A stretch of DNA of 64,000 nucleotides from JACVRM01 sp963809765 (GCA_963809765.1 CAWEKT010000003.1:620001-684000), one strand, 5' to 3'; shown: positions 46,390 to 55,394, counted from the first letter of the stretch. A program made the numbers and translations. Notes: a model not told the origin generated them from the sequence alone.

Positions 46390-47739
46390 GCTGGCTCCTT
46401 GCTGCCGGGGGTCCATAGTTTCGTAGGGGTCTCGGGAGTTTCCTGCTCCGGGGTCCACAGCTTCTCGCGCGCGGCCGCGAGGTCCGCCGGGATTCGCTCG
46501 ACCTCGGCGACGACGCGGTCGAGAGCGTTGCGCAGGCGCATGTCGGCGCGCAGGCGCTCCCAGCGTCCCCCCTCGCGCAGCTGGGCGATGACCGTGTCGG
46601 CATCCTCGCCCTCCTCGCCGGCCTGCTCGCGGACGAGCGCCTCGACCTCGGCGTCCGGCACCTCGAGGCCGACCCGGTCGGCCGCCGCCTCGAGCACGAG
46701 CTCACGGGCGATCGACTGGCGCGCCTCGGCCCGCAGTCGCTCGGTCACCTCCTCGGGTGTCTGCCCGGTGAGCTGCAGGTAGATCTCCGGCTGCAGCCCC
46801 CGGCGCTCGAGCGAGTGGACGAGCCCGTGCCAGAGCTCGGCAGCGCGGCCGTCGACCAGCCCCGGAGCGACCTCGACGTTCGAGGCGGCGACAAGAGCGT
46901 CGAGCGCATCGGTCCGGAAGCGGGCCTCGAGCTCGTCGGTGAGCTGCTCCCGTAGGCGCGCCTCGATGTCGGCGCGCAGCTCGGCGATGGTGTCGAACTC
47001 GGTGGCGGCCCGCGCGAGCTCGTCATCGACGGGTGGAAGCACGGCCTCCTTGATGTCCTTCAGCGTCACCTCGACCGTCGGCATCGACTCGTCGGCGAGC
47101 TCGTACGTGACCGTGGCCGTCTCGCCGGCCTGCATCCCTTCGAGCGCGCTCTCGATCTCCTCCACGAGCCGCTCGCCGCCGAGCTCCGCGACCACGTCGC
47201 GCTGCGCCTCGCCCGAGGGCGAGACGACGTCGATGACGACGGTGTCGCCCGTGCGCGCAGGCCGCCCCTCGACGGGCACGAGCTCGGCCACGGTCCGCCG
47301 CAGCTCGTCGATCTCGGCGTCGATCGCCTCCGCAGGGACGACCGGCTCGTGAGCCCCGACCTGGAGCGTCGTCCAGTCCACGGGCACCGCCTCCGCCTGC
47401 ACGCCGACGGTGGCCGTGAAGCGCCAGGCGTCGTCCGGTGACTCGGGAAGCTCGTAGCCGTACTCCGGCTGCTCGACGGGACGGATCTTCGTCTCCGCCG
47501 CCGCGTTGCGGAACCAGCCGCCGATGTGGCTCTCGACCGCCTCCGCGTAGAGCCGCTCACGGCCGATTCGCGAGATCAGGACCGGCAACGGCACCTTGCC
47601 CTTGCGGAAGCCCGGGATGCGGACCGCTGCCTGCCAGGTCGGCGGCCGCGTGGTCGACTGCATGGCGGACGTCGTGGGCCGCGACCTCGACGCTCAGGCG
47701 CACACGATTGCCCTCGAGCTGCTCGACCTGGGTCGTCAC
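46386..47739 (-). CDS. tig: Trigger factor; one frame break
   Basis: About 450 residues. Ribosome-bound chaperone and prolyl isomerase. The GTG at 47739 begins TTQVEQLEGNRVRLSVEV. After a break near 47625 the ribosome-binding loop follows (PGFRKGKVPLPVL, from the GFRxGKxP signature). The PPIase region (RTGDTVVIDVVSP) and helical C-domain follow. The tail ends with a duplicated KLWTPE/KLWTPG motif. Its stop overlaps clpP as ATGA. Divergent from the phosphatase gene at 47928. Confidence 0.93.
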
Positions 47740-47927
47740 TCGGCCATTAGACCAGACAGCGGTCGGGCTACCGACTGGGCCGGAGCCGCCTCACTCGCCC
47801 GGGGGGAACCCAAGCTCTCCGCGCCCCAGCTCGTCCGACAGGCCGCGTCGCTCCGAGGGCGCGCGGGCGGCCGGCGGAGCGCGCGGCGCCGGGGGCGGCG
47901 GGCGAGGCGATTGCGTACGGTGCGGCG

Positions 47928-48527
47928 GTGCGGCTGTTCGTGCTCTCGCGCCATGCCGAGTCGACCCTCAACCGGGAGCGGCGCGTCAACGGCGACCCCG
48001 CCCAGCCCGCGCCGCTGACCGAGCGCGGCCGCGAGGAGGCGAAGCTGCTGGCGCTCCAGCTCGCCTCGGTTCCGCTCGAGCTCGTCGTCCACACCCGCTT
48101 CGAGAGGACCCGGGAGACGGCGGAGGCTGTGGCCACAGCGCGCGACGTGCCGCTGCTCGAGGAGCCGCTCCTCGACGACATCCGCGTCGGCGAGCTCGAG
48201 GGCTGGACGATCGAGCGCTACCGGGAGGTCAAGCGCGAGCTCGGCCGCTCGCAGCCGTTCCCGGGCGGCGAGAGCCTCGACGACGCGGCCCGCCGGTACG
48301 CCGGGGGGTACCGGCGACTGCTCGAGCGACCCGAGTCGGCGATCCTGGTCGTCTTCCACGAGATCCCGCTCAGGTACGCGCTCAACGCCGCCGGGGGCTC
48401 CGACCACCTGGACGGCCCGGTGCACGACCTGCCGAACGCGCGGCCGTTTCTCTTCGACGACACCACGCTCGCGCACGCCGCGCTGCGAATCGCCGAACTG
48501 GCGGGCGCGGGCGCACCGGTGACCTGA
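47928..48527 (+). CDS. Histidine phosphatase family protein
   Basis: 199 residues. The phosphohistidine motif is SRHAESTLNRERRVNGD (RHG variant RHA). The second Arg lies in TRFERTRETAEAVA, Glu in LLDDIRVGELEGW, and the second His in LVVFHEIPLRYAL. Could be a phosphoglycerate-mutase-like or broad phosphatase; substrate unknown. Starts at GTG 47928, GTG being the only candidate near the fold start. Confidence 0.85.
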   Translation: MRLFVLSRHAESTLNRERRVNGDPAQPAPLTERGREEAKLLALQLASVPLELVVHTRFERTRETAEAVATARDVPLLEEPLLDDIRVGELEGWTIERYREVKRELGRSQPFPGGESLDDAARRYAGGYRRLLERPESAILVVFHEIPLRYALNAAGGSDHLDGPVHDLPNARPFLFDDTTLAHAALRIAELAGAGAPVT

Positions 48528-49147
48528 GCGGCTTCACGCCCGATCTCTCCCAGTGGGCGCCCTGGCGTCCGGCCGAGGTCAACCAGCTGCTCGCGGGCAT
48601 CACCGCGCCGTGGTACGTCGCCGCCGGCTGGGCGATCGACCTCTTCCTCGGGACCGAGCGGCGGGCACACGACGACATCGAGATCGCGGTGCCGCGCGGA
48701 CGCTTCCACGAGCTCGAGGAGGCGCTGGCCGCGTACGAGCTCTTCGTTCCGGTTCGTGAGGGCGACCGGCACGTCGTTCGGCCGTTCGTGTCGGACTCGG
48801 GCGAGCCGGGGTCGCACCAGACCTGGGTGCGCGAGCGTGCGACGCGCCTCTGGCGCCTCGACCTCTTTCGCGAGCCGCACGACGGCGACACCTGGATCTG
48901 CCGCCGCGACGAGCGCATCCGTATGCCCTACGCGCAGCTGATCGAGCGAACGCCCGAGGGCATCCCCTACGGCCGCCCCGAGATCGTGCTGCTCTTCAAG
49001 GCGAGGGCCGCCCGTGAGAAGGACGACGACGATTTCGCGGCCGTCCTCGAACGGCTCGAGCCGCGGCGTCGGCGCCTGCTCGCGGAGCTTCTCGAGACGG
49101 TTCATCCGGGCCACCGCTGGCTCGCCCGGCTAGACCGGGACGACTAG
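48524..49147 (+). CDS. Nucleotidyltransferase-like domain protein (aminoglycoside adenylyltransferase / AbiEii type)
   Basis: About 207 residues. APWYVAAGWAIDLFLGTERRAHDDIEIAVPRG has the minimal nucleotidyltransferase pattern (GW..DLxxG...DIE), as in AadB/LinB- or AbiEii-like proteins. The C-terminal part keeps GIPYGRPEIVLLFKARAARE with a conserved Lys. No canonical start codon exists in frame between the previous stop and the fold; CTG 48524-48526 overlaps the previous TGA as CTGA and is the best candidate. Substrate unknown. Confidence 0.7.
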   Translation: MSGFTPDLSQWAPWRPAEVNQLLAGITAPWYVAAGWAIDLFLGTERRAHDDIEIAVPRGRFHELEEALAAYELFVPVREGDRHVVRPFVSDSGEPGSHQTWVRERATRLWRLDLFREPHDGDTWICRRDERIRMPYAQLIERTPEGIPYGRPEIVLLFKARAAREKDDDDFAAVLERLEPRRRRLLAELLETVHPGHRWLARLDRDD

Positions 49148-49157
49148 TGCGGTGTCA

Positions 49158-49241
49158 TGCGGGCGGAGGGACTCGAACCCCCAAGCTCTTGCGAGCACCG
49201 GCTCCTAAGGCCGGCGTGTCTACCAGTTTCACCACGCCCGC
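49158..49241 (-). tRNA. tRNA-Leu (TAG)
   Basis: 84-base class II tRNA. Acceptor stem GCGGGCG/CGCCCGC, anticodon stem CCGGC/GCCGG with loop CTTAGGA (anticodon TAG), and a long variable arm TGCTCGCAAGAGC. CCA not encoded. Confidence 0.95.
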
Positions 49242-49273
49242 ACGCGCCGCCAGTCTAGGCGCGTCGTCGAGCG

Positions 49274-50216
49274 TCAGCCCGTGAGCGCGAGCGACTCGTT
49301 GACGCCGCTGACCGAGAGCCCCGGCGTGCGTCCGCCGGCGACCGCGTAGACGCGCCCGCCGGCCGCGACCACGCCGAGCCCGTGGCGCGCGACGCGGAGG
49401 TCGGGGAGGCGCCGCCACCGGTTCGTGCGCGTGTTGAGCGCGTAGACGGTGCGGATCGTGCCGCCGGGCTCCTCGCCCCCGGCCGACACGACGGTGCCGC
49501 GCAACGCTCCCGCCGCCGTCCCGCCACGTCTGCCCGGCACCGAGGCGACCCGTCGCCAGCTGCCGGCCGCCGGGTCGAAGGATTCGACGAGGGTGAGATT
49601 GGTGTCCAGGCCCGCGAGCCGGCCTGCGACGACGTAGAGCCGTCCGCGGCTCGCAGTCACGCCGAGGTGCTCGCGCGGAGTGGGCCCGTCGACGCGTGCC
49701 CAGCGCCTCGTCACCAGGTCGAGCACCAGCATGTCCCGCGCCAGCCGCCGGTCACCGATGCGGAGCTCGTCGGTCACCCCGCCGGCCACGTAGAGCTTGT
49801 TGCCGATCACGGCAGCGCCGGCAGCCGCGCGCGAGCCGGGTAGGTCGGGGAGCCGACTCCAGCGCCCGCCCGTCAGGACGAACGCCGTCGAGAGGATGCC
49901 GTCCTCCCCGTAGCCGCCTACGACGTACAGGCTCCCGCCGGCTGCGGCCGCCATCCCGTGGTGCAGCGAGACGGGCACGTCCGGGCAGGCGCCGCCAGCG
50001 GTTGCGGGCCGGGTCATACGCGTCGACTCGCGGTGAGAAGCCGCCGTCCCTGAGGAACCCTCCGACCACGACGACCTCGCCCCGGAGTGCCGTTGCCGCG
50101 ACCTCGGCGCGCGGCAGCGGCATCGGTGCCTTGAGCCGCCACGCCGGCGCCTGGGCCGGCGCGGACGCGACAAAGGCGGTGAGCGCCGCGGCGCCAACGG
50201 CGAGTGCGCGAGCCAC
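49274..50216 (-). CDS. Secreted kelch-repeat beta-propeller protein; one frame break
   Basis: About 314 residues. A signal peptide follows GTG 50216 (ALAVGAAALTAFVASAPAQA). Six kelch-type blades follow, each with GG...Y or GG...V and a later W (VVVVGGFLRDGG, GSLYVVGGYGEDG, NKLYVAGGV, GRLYVVAGRL, GTVVSAGGEEPG, GRVYAVAGGRTPG). The frame breaks near 49990 between the first and second blades. No catalytic residues visible. Upstream lie the tandem hairpin repeats. Confidence 0.82.
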
Positions 50217-50286
50217 CGCAGCAGGATCGCACGCAGCGATGCTCCGGCGACGACTCGCGGCCGCCGGGTACGTTCGACCGGCGAGA

Positions 50287-50352
50287 ACCGGTCCAAGGCG
50301 GGACGACCCGTCAGCGGCACACGGGTCGTTCCTCAGGGTCCCGCCGCTGGGA
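50287..50352 (+). repeat. Tandem hairpin element, copy A
   Basis: One of two ~70-base units sharing ACCGGTCCAAGG, a hairpin, and GTCCCGCCGCTGG. The stem here pairs 50301-50311 closely with 50321-50331 around the 9-base loop CAGCGGCAC; one position is a G-U pair where copy B has A-U. Orientation given as plus is arbitrary. Confidence 0.75.
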
Positions 50353-50422
50353 CGGGAGAAGGGTGTTACCGATCGAAGTCCGGCGCGCTGTGCGCAGCCA
50401 TTACGACCTCGTTCGGGGAAAG

Positions 50423-50497
50423 ACCGGTCCAAGGTGGAACGACCCGTCTGCGGCACACGGGTCGTTCCCTGGGGATGAGGGAGTCCCGCCGCTGGGG
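50423..50497 (+). repeat. Tandem hairpin element, copy B
   Basis: Second unit, 136 bases after copy A in the same orientation. The stem is a perfect 12-bp inverted repeat: GGAACGACCCGT (50436-50447) and ACGGGTCGTTCC (50457-50468) around a 9-base loop CTGCGGCAC. The sequence between the two units shows nothing recognisable. Both lie in the 400-base divergent gap between the kelch gene and the gene at 50616. Confidence 0.75.
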
Positions 50498-50580
50498 GGA
50501 GAGGGTGCGGCGAGGTCTCCGCGATGTTCATCGGGGTGAGGCCGACTCCTCTGTATCTCTCGTTCGAGGGATCGGCACTC

Positions 50581-50608
50581 TTGCGGGCGTGGGAGGCAGG
50601 GCTAGACT
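50581..50608 (+). promoter_or_regulatory. Promoter for a leaderless transcript (gene at 50616)
   Basis: TTGCGG (50581-50586) and TAGACT (50603-50608) with a 16-base spacer. The -10 box ends 7 bases before the ATG at 50616, so transcription should begin at or next to the start codon. No ribosome site is present, which fits. Confidence 0.6.
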
Positions 50609-50615
50609 CGGGGCC

Positions 50616-51020
50616 ATGCAGGTGGCAGCACGAGATTCGGACGAGCTCCTCATCGCCGAGCTGAGCGCGCCGCCGTCGCTCGACGACGCCCGCCAGTCGC
50701 TGGAGTACTGGACGCGCCGCCGCGCGACGTTGCCGCTCCACCGCCGCGCCGCCCGCCGTGAGGCCGACCAGATGATCAGCCGCTGCCACGAGCGGGTGGC
50801 CGCCGCGGAGCGCGGCCGCTACGGATCCGGGCTGAAGGGCCTCGCTCGACGGGTGCTCGCGGGCGACGGGCCGCCCTGGCACGTCATTCGTGCCGGGCTC
50901 GTCGCGACGCTCGTCGCGCTCGTGCCGCGCCGCCTCGTCTTCCTGGCGACCGCCATCCTGGTCGTCTGGCTGGCCGTCGGCGTCCTCGTGCTGCTGGCGA
51001 TCGCCCAGGCGTTCGTCTAG
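50616..51020 (+). CDS. Hypothetical protein with C-terminal membrane helices
   Basis: 134 residues, not recognised. The N-terminal 75 residues are charged and helical (LDDARQSLEYWTRRRATLP, RREADQMISRCHERVAAAE). A hydrophobic region of about 50 residues follows, probably two membrane helices, ending ILVVWLAVGVLVLLAIAQ. I start at the ATG at 50616 because of the promoter directly before it; the longer open frame runs through the repeat element. Terminated by the hairpin at 51039. Confidence 0.65.
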   Translation: MQVAARDSDELLIAELSAPPSLDDARQSLEYWTRRRATLPLHRRAARREADQMISRCHERVAAAERGRYGSGLKGLARRVLAGDGPPWHVIRAGLVATLVALVPRRLVFLATAILVVWLAVGVLVLLAIAQAFV

Positions 51021-51038
51021 AGGGCCGTGAAACACAGC

Positions 51039-51067
51039 GGGGCGGCGGTCGCCCCGACCGCCGCCCC
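51039..51067. terminator. Strong bidirectional terminator hairpin
   Basis: A 12-bp perfect stem, GGGGCGGCGGTC with GACCGCCGCCCC, around a 5-base loop. It lies between the ends of two convergent genes (51020 plus, 51094 minus), so it can end both transcripts. A smaller hairpin TCGAGG/CCTCGA follows. There is no long T-run. Confidence 0.8.
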
Positions 51068-51093
51068 TTCTCGAGGTCACCCTCGAAGGCGTG

Positions 51094-51645
51094 CTACGGC
51101 GTGCTCTGCGAAGCCTTCGCCTTCTGCGAGACGCACTTGCCGAACGCGTTCGGCCTCGAGCCGTACGCGGTCTTGAACGCAGCCAGATCAGCTGCGCGCT
51201 CGCGCTTGCACGCCTTCGCCGCGTTGATCGTCGCCGCATCGGCGGTCTCGTTCATCGCCTTCGCCTTCGACGAGACGCACTTGCCGAAGGAGTTCCGGCC
51301 CTTGCCGGTGCCGTAGAACTGGTCGAAGGTCTTGCCGTCGTGCGAGGCGGCGAAGTTCGTGTCCGCCTGCTCCGCGCGGCAATCCTTGGCCGCGTTGGCG
51401 TGGTTCGCAGCCCGTGCGCGCGCCTTCTTGGACACGCACTTGCCGAACGCGTTAGACCGGTCGGCGTTCGTGCCGTGCAGCTGCTTGAACGGCGTCGCGC
51501 CGATCGCCGCGCGCTCGGTCGCACACGCCTTCGCCGGACTCGGGCCCTCGGTCGACGGGCTCTCCGTCGACGGGGTGTCAATCGCCATCGCCGCCAAGGG
51601 CGACGCTAGTGCCGCGATGACCACAACCAGCAATGTCTTTTTCAT
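51094..51645 (-). CDS. Secreted protein with three Cys-containing NAFGKCVS repeats
   Basis: 183 residues: a signal peptide (MKKTLLVVVIAALASPLAAM), a Ser/Thr/Pro linker, and three repeats of 35-45 residues. Each repeat begins AKxC(x)3ExA and ends N(A/S)FGKCVSxKA(K/R)A, with two Cys per repeat. A central F-x2-(L/F)-(H/Y)-G motif lies between them. The charged residues around each Cys suggest a disulfide-bonded helical unit. The family is not one I can name. ATG 51645 has GAGGAG eight bases upstream and a good signal peptide; the open frame before it is not used. Confidence 0.72.
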   Translation of the reverse strand: MKKTLLVVVIAALASPLAAMAIDTPSTESPSTEGPSPAKACATERAAIGATPFKQLHGTNADRSNAFGKCVSKKARARAANHANAAKDCRAEQADTNFAASHDGKTFDQFYGTGKGRNSFGKCVSSKAKAMNETADAATINAAKACKRERAADLAAFKTAYGSRPNAFGKCVSQKAKASQSTP

Positions 51646-51866
51646 TTCCGTGTCTCCTCTCGTTGCCGCGTATGAATCGCCTTCCCTCATCGGCGCGAAT
51701 CAGACGGCCAAAACGGGCAAATCACCCGCTCGGGGGGAAATTCGCTGGCCTGAGGGATGAAGCCGAACGCGTACCTTGCAGCGGCCCAACATCCTCTTCA
51801 CAACTCCGGCCGGGTTTCTCGTTGTGCCGAGAGGCACATTCGGCGGCCGGCGACGCCTCTGAAGGC

Positions 51867-52755
51867 TCAGTTGTCGCGACGGGCAACGGCTTCTGCGAGG
51901 CGGTCGAGTGACCGCTCGGTCATGGGCTCGAGGACGACGATGACATCGTCGACGCCAAGCGCCTCGTGCTCTGCGAGCGTCCGGGCGAGCTCCTCGATCG
52001 ACGGCGCGAACGGCGCAGCGTTCGGACCGACGGGCAGCGCATCGGGGTCGCGGACCTCGATGCCGACGGTTCGACGCAGCGCCCGGGGGTCCCGGCCCTC
52101 CGCAGCGAGCGCATGATCGAGACTGCGGAGCCGCTCGCGGAGCCGCTCGTCCGGCGCGCCGTACCAGGCTGTGTTCCAGGCGTCTGCCGAGCGGGCGGTC
52201 AGGCGCAGCGCGCGCGGTCGGGCCGCGGCGACGAGAAGCGGAATGGGGGCGGCTGGGGGCGGGCAGCAGCTGCGCGTCCTGCACGGAGTGGTGCCGGCCG
52301 GCGAACGTGACGCGTTCGCCGGCAAGGAGGCGGCGGACGATCTCGAACGCCTCCTGGAAGCGGCTGAAGCGCTGGTCGGTCGGGTACCCGAAGGCGTCGT
52401 ACTCCGCGTCGTACCAGCCGGCGCCGAGCCCGAGGGTCAGCCGGCCGCCGCTGATCTCGTCGACCGTGACGGCCATCTTGGCGAGCAGCCCCGGGTTGCG
52501 AAAGCTGATGCAGGTGACGAGCTGGCCGAGCTCGACGCGGCTCGTCGACGCGGCGAGCGCAGCGATCACGCTCCACCCTTCGTGGATCCCCTCCGGCGAG
52601 CCGCCGGGCGGGGCCGAGATGAAGTGGTCGCAGACCCACAGCGAGTCGAGGCCGCCGCCCTCAGCGTGCTGCGCGAAGCGGCGAATGTCGGGCCAGGATG
52701 GGACCCGGCCCTGACCGTCGCCGCGCGACAACGGAACGATCACGCCGACCCGCAC
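51867..52755 (-). CDS. LLM class flavin/F420-dependent oxidoreductase; one frame break
   Basis: About 296 residues of luciferase-like TIM barrel. N-terminal VRVGVIVPLSRGDGQG, GLDSLWVCDHFI, LGQLVTCISFRNPGLLAKMA and RLTLGLGAGWYDAEYDAFGY are F420-dependent signatures. The frame breaks near 52250, and the rest has LRLTARSADAWNTAWYGA and LGVDDVIVVLEP. Oxidises or reduces an unknown substrate with a deazaflavin (inferred from the family). GTG 52755 is taken as start. Confidence 0.85.
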
Positions 52756-52783
52756 GGCGAGGGACGTTAGTGCTGTGGAGTGT

Positions 52784-52978
52784 CTACCGCTTGAGCGGCC
52801 AGCGAGCGGTCCACGGAAACGGCTCGAGACCCACGTCGGCATCGATGACCTCGGCACTGCGGGCGACGCAGACCTGGCAGATGGTCAGGCCCGAGTCCGT
52901 CGCGACCAGGTGGACGTCGCGGTTGTGGCGTCCGCAGAAGGAGCACGTCCTGTCCTGGTAGTGGGAAGGGTCCGACAC
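52784..52978 (-). CDS. Stand-alone ClpX-type C4 zinc-finger protein
   Basis: 64 residues. CSFCGRHNRDVHLVATDSG and ICQVCVARSAEVI give a C-x2-C ... C-x2-C knuckle with the same spacing and flanks as the N-terminal zinc domain of ClpX, but with no AAA+ domain. The C-terminal 20 residues are aromatic and basic. Might act as a substrate or adaptor module; this is inference. GTG 52978 start. Confidence 0.75.
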   Translation of the reverse strand: MSDPSHYQDRTCSFCGRHNRDVHLVATDSGLTICQVCVARSAEVIDADVGLEPFPWTARWPLKR

Positions 52979-53092
52979 GACCTGGCCCGGAGCCTATGAC
53001 TCCGCGCGTCTCCGGGCCAGCGAGCATGGTGACCTGCGCGAGCACGCCTGCAGGCAGCGATGGCTTCCAGGACGTCGCGAGGTCGTCACTCG

Positions 53093-53378
53093 TCAGTTCA
53101 GTGAGCAACCGTTGAAGGCGGCTCCGACGGCCACGACGACCACGCCGGCCGCGGGGATGCAGACGGCTCCGACCGCCACGACCGCTGCCACCTCTTCTAG
53201 CCACCCTCCGGAGCGCCGCACGGCGTTCCCAGCCGCTAGGGCCAGCAAGACACCGGGCGCGAGGGTCAACACCCCCTTCACGATCCCGGCGTCACAAGAC
53301 TGCGTCGCGACGATGAGTGCGCGCAAGAAAACTGAACGCCGCGAGCACGGGCAGCACGCGACCGAACGACGTGCTCAT
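53093..53378 (-). CDS. Small hydrophobic membrane protein; one frame break
   Basis: About 95 residues. ATG 53378 has GGGAGG four bases upstream and begins a hydrophobic helix (FGRVLPVLAAFSFL). After a break near 53320 the frame continues CDAGIVKGVLTLAPGVLLAL and a final helix VAAVVAVGAVCIPAAGVVVV. Probably three membrane helices. No family recognised. Confidence 0.55.
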
Positions 53379-53488
53379 CCGGCCTCCCGCCGCCGCGCGG
53401 TCTCAGCCGCCAGCCCGCTTTTGCCACCGCGAGAGCGTCACGATTCGGCGTCGAGCGAAACCCTCGCCGTTCCACGTGTTTTCCGCGA

Positions 53489-53560
53489 TGGCCCCGGGAG
53501 GAGTCGAACCTCCGCCCGCAGATTCGAAGTCTGCCGCTCTATCCACTGAGCTACGGGGCC
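53489..53560 (-). tRNA. tRNA-Arg (TCG)
   Basis: 72-base cloverleaf. Acceptor GGCCCCG/CGGGGCC, anticodon stem GCAGA/TCTGC with loop CTTCGAA (anticodon TCG), T-stem GGAGG/CCTCC. CCA not encoded. Confidence 0.95.
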
Positions 53561-53606
53561 GTGGCACCCGCGCTCGAGCGGGTGCAAACGGTGACGGTAG
53601 CGCGTA

Positions 53607-54455
53607 TCAGCTGCGCCCAGCGGGAGGCGGGCCGAGCTGCTCGACGGCATGTCCGCCCGGGTACGTGCTGCGGCGAATGCGGGTGCGCCGCCTGGGCCGC
53701 CGGCGCGGCGGGAGCGCACTTACGGCACGGGCCCGCAGGCGCAGGACCGTCTCGACGGCTCGCCGCTCGAAGCGACTCGGACGCGGCAGCCCGAGCGCGT
53801 CGAGGAGCGGCTCGTCCAGGAGGGCGTAGATTCCCCGAGCCCCGAGCCGGGGTGGCAGCCCCGGCACCTTCCGCACGAACATGCCCACCATCGCGGTTGC
53901 CACGCGGTGGCCCGACTCGGTGTAGGCGAAGTGCTCGCGTTCGAACTCGACGTTGAAGCGCTCGAGCGCCTCGTACGTCGGGGGCACGTCGGTGATGTTC
54001 ATCAGCCCGGCGACGTGCCGCCAGAACTCGAACGTCGCCACCCGTTCGGCGTCGGTTGCGCGCCGCCAGCCGAAGCGGTCGTTCCAGCGGAACGGCTCCA
54101 GCACGAGCGTTGAGAGGACGTAGAGGAAGTCTTCGTTCTCGATCGGAAAGCGGCCGTGGATCTGGTTCATGCGGCGGATCGCGGCCCGGCCGAGCGGCGA
54201 CTCGTGCCCTTCCTCGGCGAACGTGCTGATGAGCAGGTCGGTGTCGTCGTACCGCTTGAGCGCCCGCCCGGTGAACTCGCCCGTGGACGCGAGCAGCTCA
54301 GCGATGCTTGGCACGGCAAACGTCCGGAAGAACGCGAGCTCGAGCGAGCGCGTCGTGTCGAAGGGGAACTCGTAACACGCGTCGAGGTGGACGATCCGCT
54401 GGTGGTCGCGAACCGGGTCGAGCCGGTGGATCTCCTCGAGGGCAGGACGCCGCAT
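53607..54455 (-). CDS. Oxygenase MpaB family protein (DUF2236)
   Basis: 282 residues of the MpaB/latex-clearing-protein-like heme family. Conserved segments are TRSLELAFFRTFAVPSIAEL, the AIRRMNQIHGRFPIENEDFL core with its His, and LYVLSTLVLEPFRWNDRFG. Relatives bind heme b and oxidise polyprenoids or unknown substrates. The C-terminal 40 residues are Arg/Pro-rich and atypical, possibly from a late frame change. The ATG overlaps the hydroxyacid dehydrogenase stop as TGATG. Confidence 0.85.
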   Translation of the reverse strand: MRRPALEEIHRLDPVRDHQRIVHLDACYEFPFDTTRSLELAFFRTFAVPSIAELLASTGEFTGRALKRYDDTDLLISTFAEEGHESPLGRAAIRRMNQIHGRFPIENEDFLYVLSTLVLEPFRWNDRFGWRRATDAERVATFEFWRHVAGLMNITDVPPTYEALERFNVEFEREHFAYTESGHRVATAMVGMFVRKVPGLPPRLGARGIYALLDEPLLDALGLPRPSRFERRAVETVLRLRARAVSALPPRRRPRRRTRIRRSTYPGGHAVEQLGPPPAGRS

Positions 54456-55384
54456 CAGACCGGAGTTAGGAGCGGCCGGCCCGCGGCCAGGGCGAGGAGG
54501 TTGTCGACGACGATCCGCGTCATGGCCGCCCGCGTGGCGTGAGTGGCGCTGCCGATGTGGGGCGTGAGCACAACGTTGGGAAGCGCGAGCAGGTGCGCCG
54601 GGACGTCGGGCTCGGCGGCGAAGACATCGAGCGCGGCGTGGAGGCGACCGGAGCGCAGCTCGTCGACGAGGGCGGCTTCGTCGACCACGGCGCCGCGTGC
54701 GGTGTTCACGAGGGCTGCGCCGTCGCGCATGCGGGCGAGCCGGCGTAGGTCGATGAGGCCGCGCGTCTCCGGCGTGAGCGGCACGTGAATCGTCACCAGG
54801 TCGGACTCGGAGAGCAGGTCGTCGAGCGGACGATAGGCGACGCCGAGCGCTGCCTCCTCCTGCGGCGGCAGGCGCGTGCGCTGCGTGTAGAGCAGCCGAA
54901 GCCCGAACGGTGCGGCGCGGCGCGCGACCGCCTGCCCGATGTTCCCGAGCCCGACGATCCCGAGGGTTGCGCCGTCCAGGTCGCCGCCGATGAGGTAGGA
55001 GCCCGCCCAGCCCTCCTGCCAGCGCCTCTCGCGGACGAGTCGGTCGCCCTCCACCAGCCGCCGCCAGACCGCCAGGATCAGCGCGAGGGTCATGTCGGCG
55101 ACGGCCGCGTCGAGCACGCCGGGCGTGTTCGTCACGGCGACACCGTGGGCGTGACAGGCGGCGACGTCGATGGAGTCGTAGCCGACGCCGTAGTTGGCGA
55201 CGAGGCGGAGGTTCGGAAGCAGTCGCAGCGTGCTCTCGTCCACCACCTCGCTCACCGGGGCGAGCGCCTCGACGTCCGGGCGGGTCCCGGCGAGCGCCTC
55301 CGGGAGCGAGCCTGCCAGGTACTCGACGTCATCGAGCTCGGCCCACGCCGGGCCCGGCAGGCGCCGGGTGGCGAGGACCTTCAC
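54455..55384 (-). CDS. D-isomer 2-hydroxyacid dehydrogenase (glyoxylate/hydroxypyruvate reductase type)
   Basis: 309 residues. NAD(P)-dependent reductase with the substrate loop VANYGVGYDSID, Rossmann GLGNIGQAVA, catalytic Arg in VNTARGAVVDE, Glu in FAAEPDVP and His in LTPHIGSATH. The start is GTG 55384, which gives a normal family N-terminus (KVLATRRLPG); the open frame further upstream runs through tRNA-His. Coupled to the MpaB-type gene. Confidence 0.88.
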   Translation of the reverse strand: MKVLATRRLPGPAWAELDDVEYLAGSLPEALAGTRPDVEALAPVSEVVDESTLRLLPNLRLVANYGVGYDSIDVAACHAHGVAVTNTPGVLDAAVADMTLALILAVWRRLVEGDRLVRERRWQEGWAGSYLIGGDLDGATLGIVGLGNIGQAVARRAAPFGLRLLYTQRTRLPPQEEAALGVAYRPLDDLLSESDLVTIHVPLTPETRGLIDLRRLARMRDGAALVNTARGAVVDEAALVDELRSGRLHAALDVFAAEPDVPAHLLALPNVVLTPHIGSATHATRAAMTRIVVDNLLALAAGRPLLTPV

Positions 55385-55394
55385 GGAAAGATGG

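Noticed and set aside
50280..50500. Possible CRISPR array because of repeated units
   Set aside because: Only two units, 136 bases apart, with imperfect identity and no cas genes; the shared feature is a hairpin.
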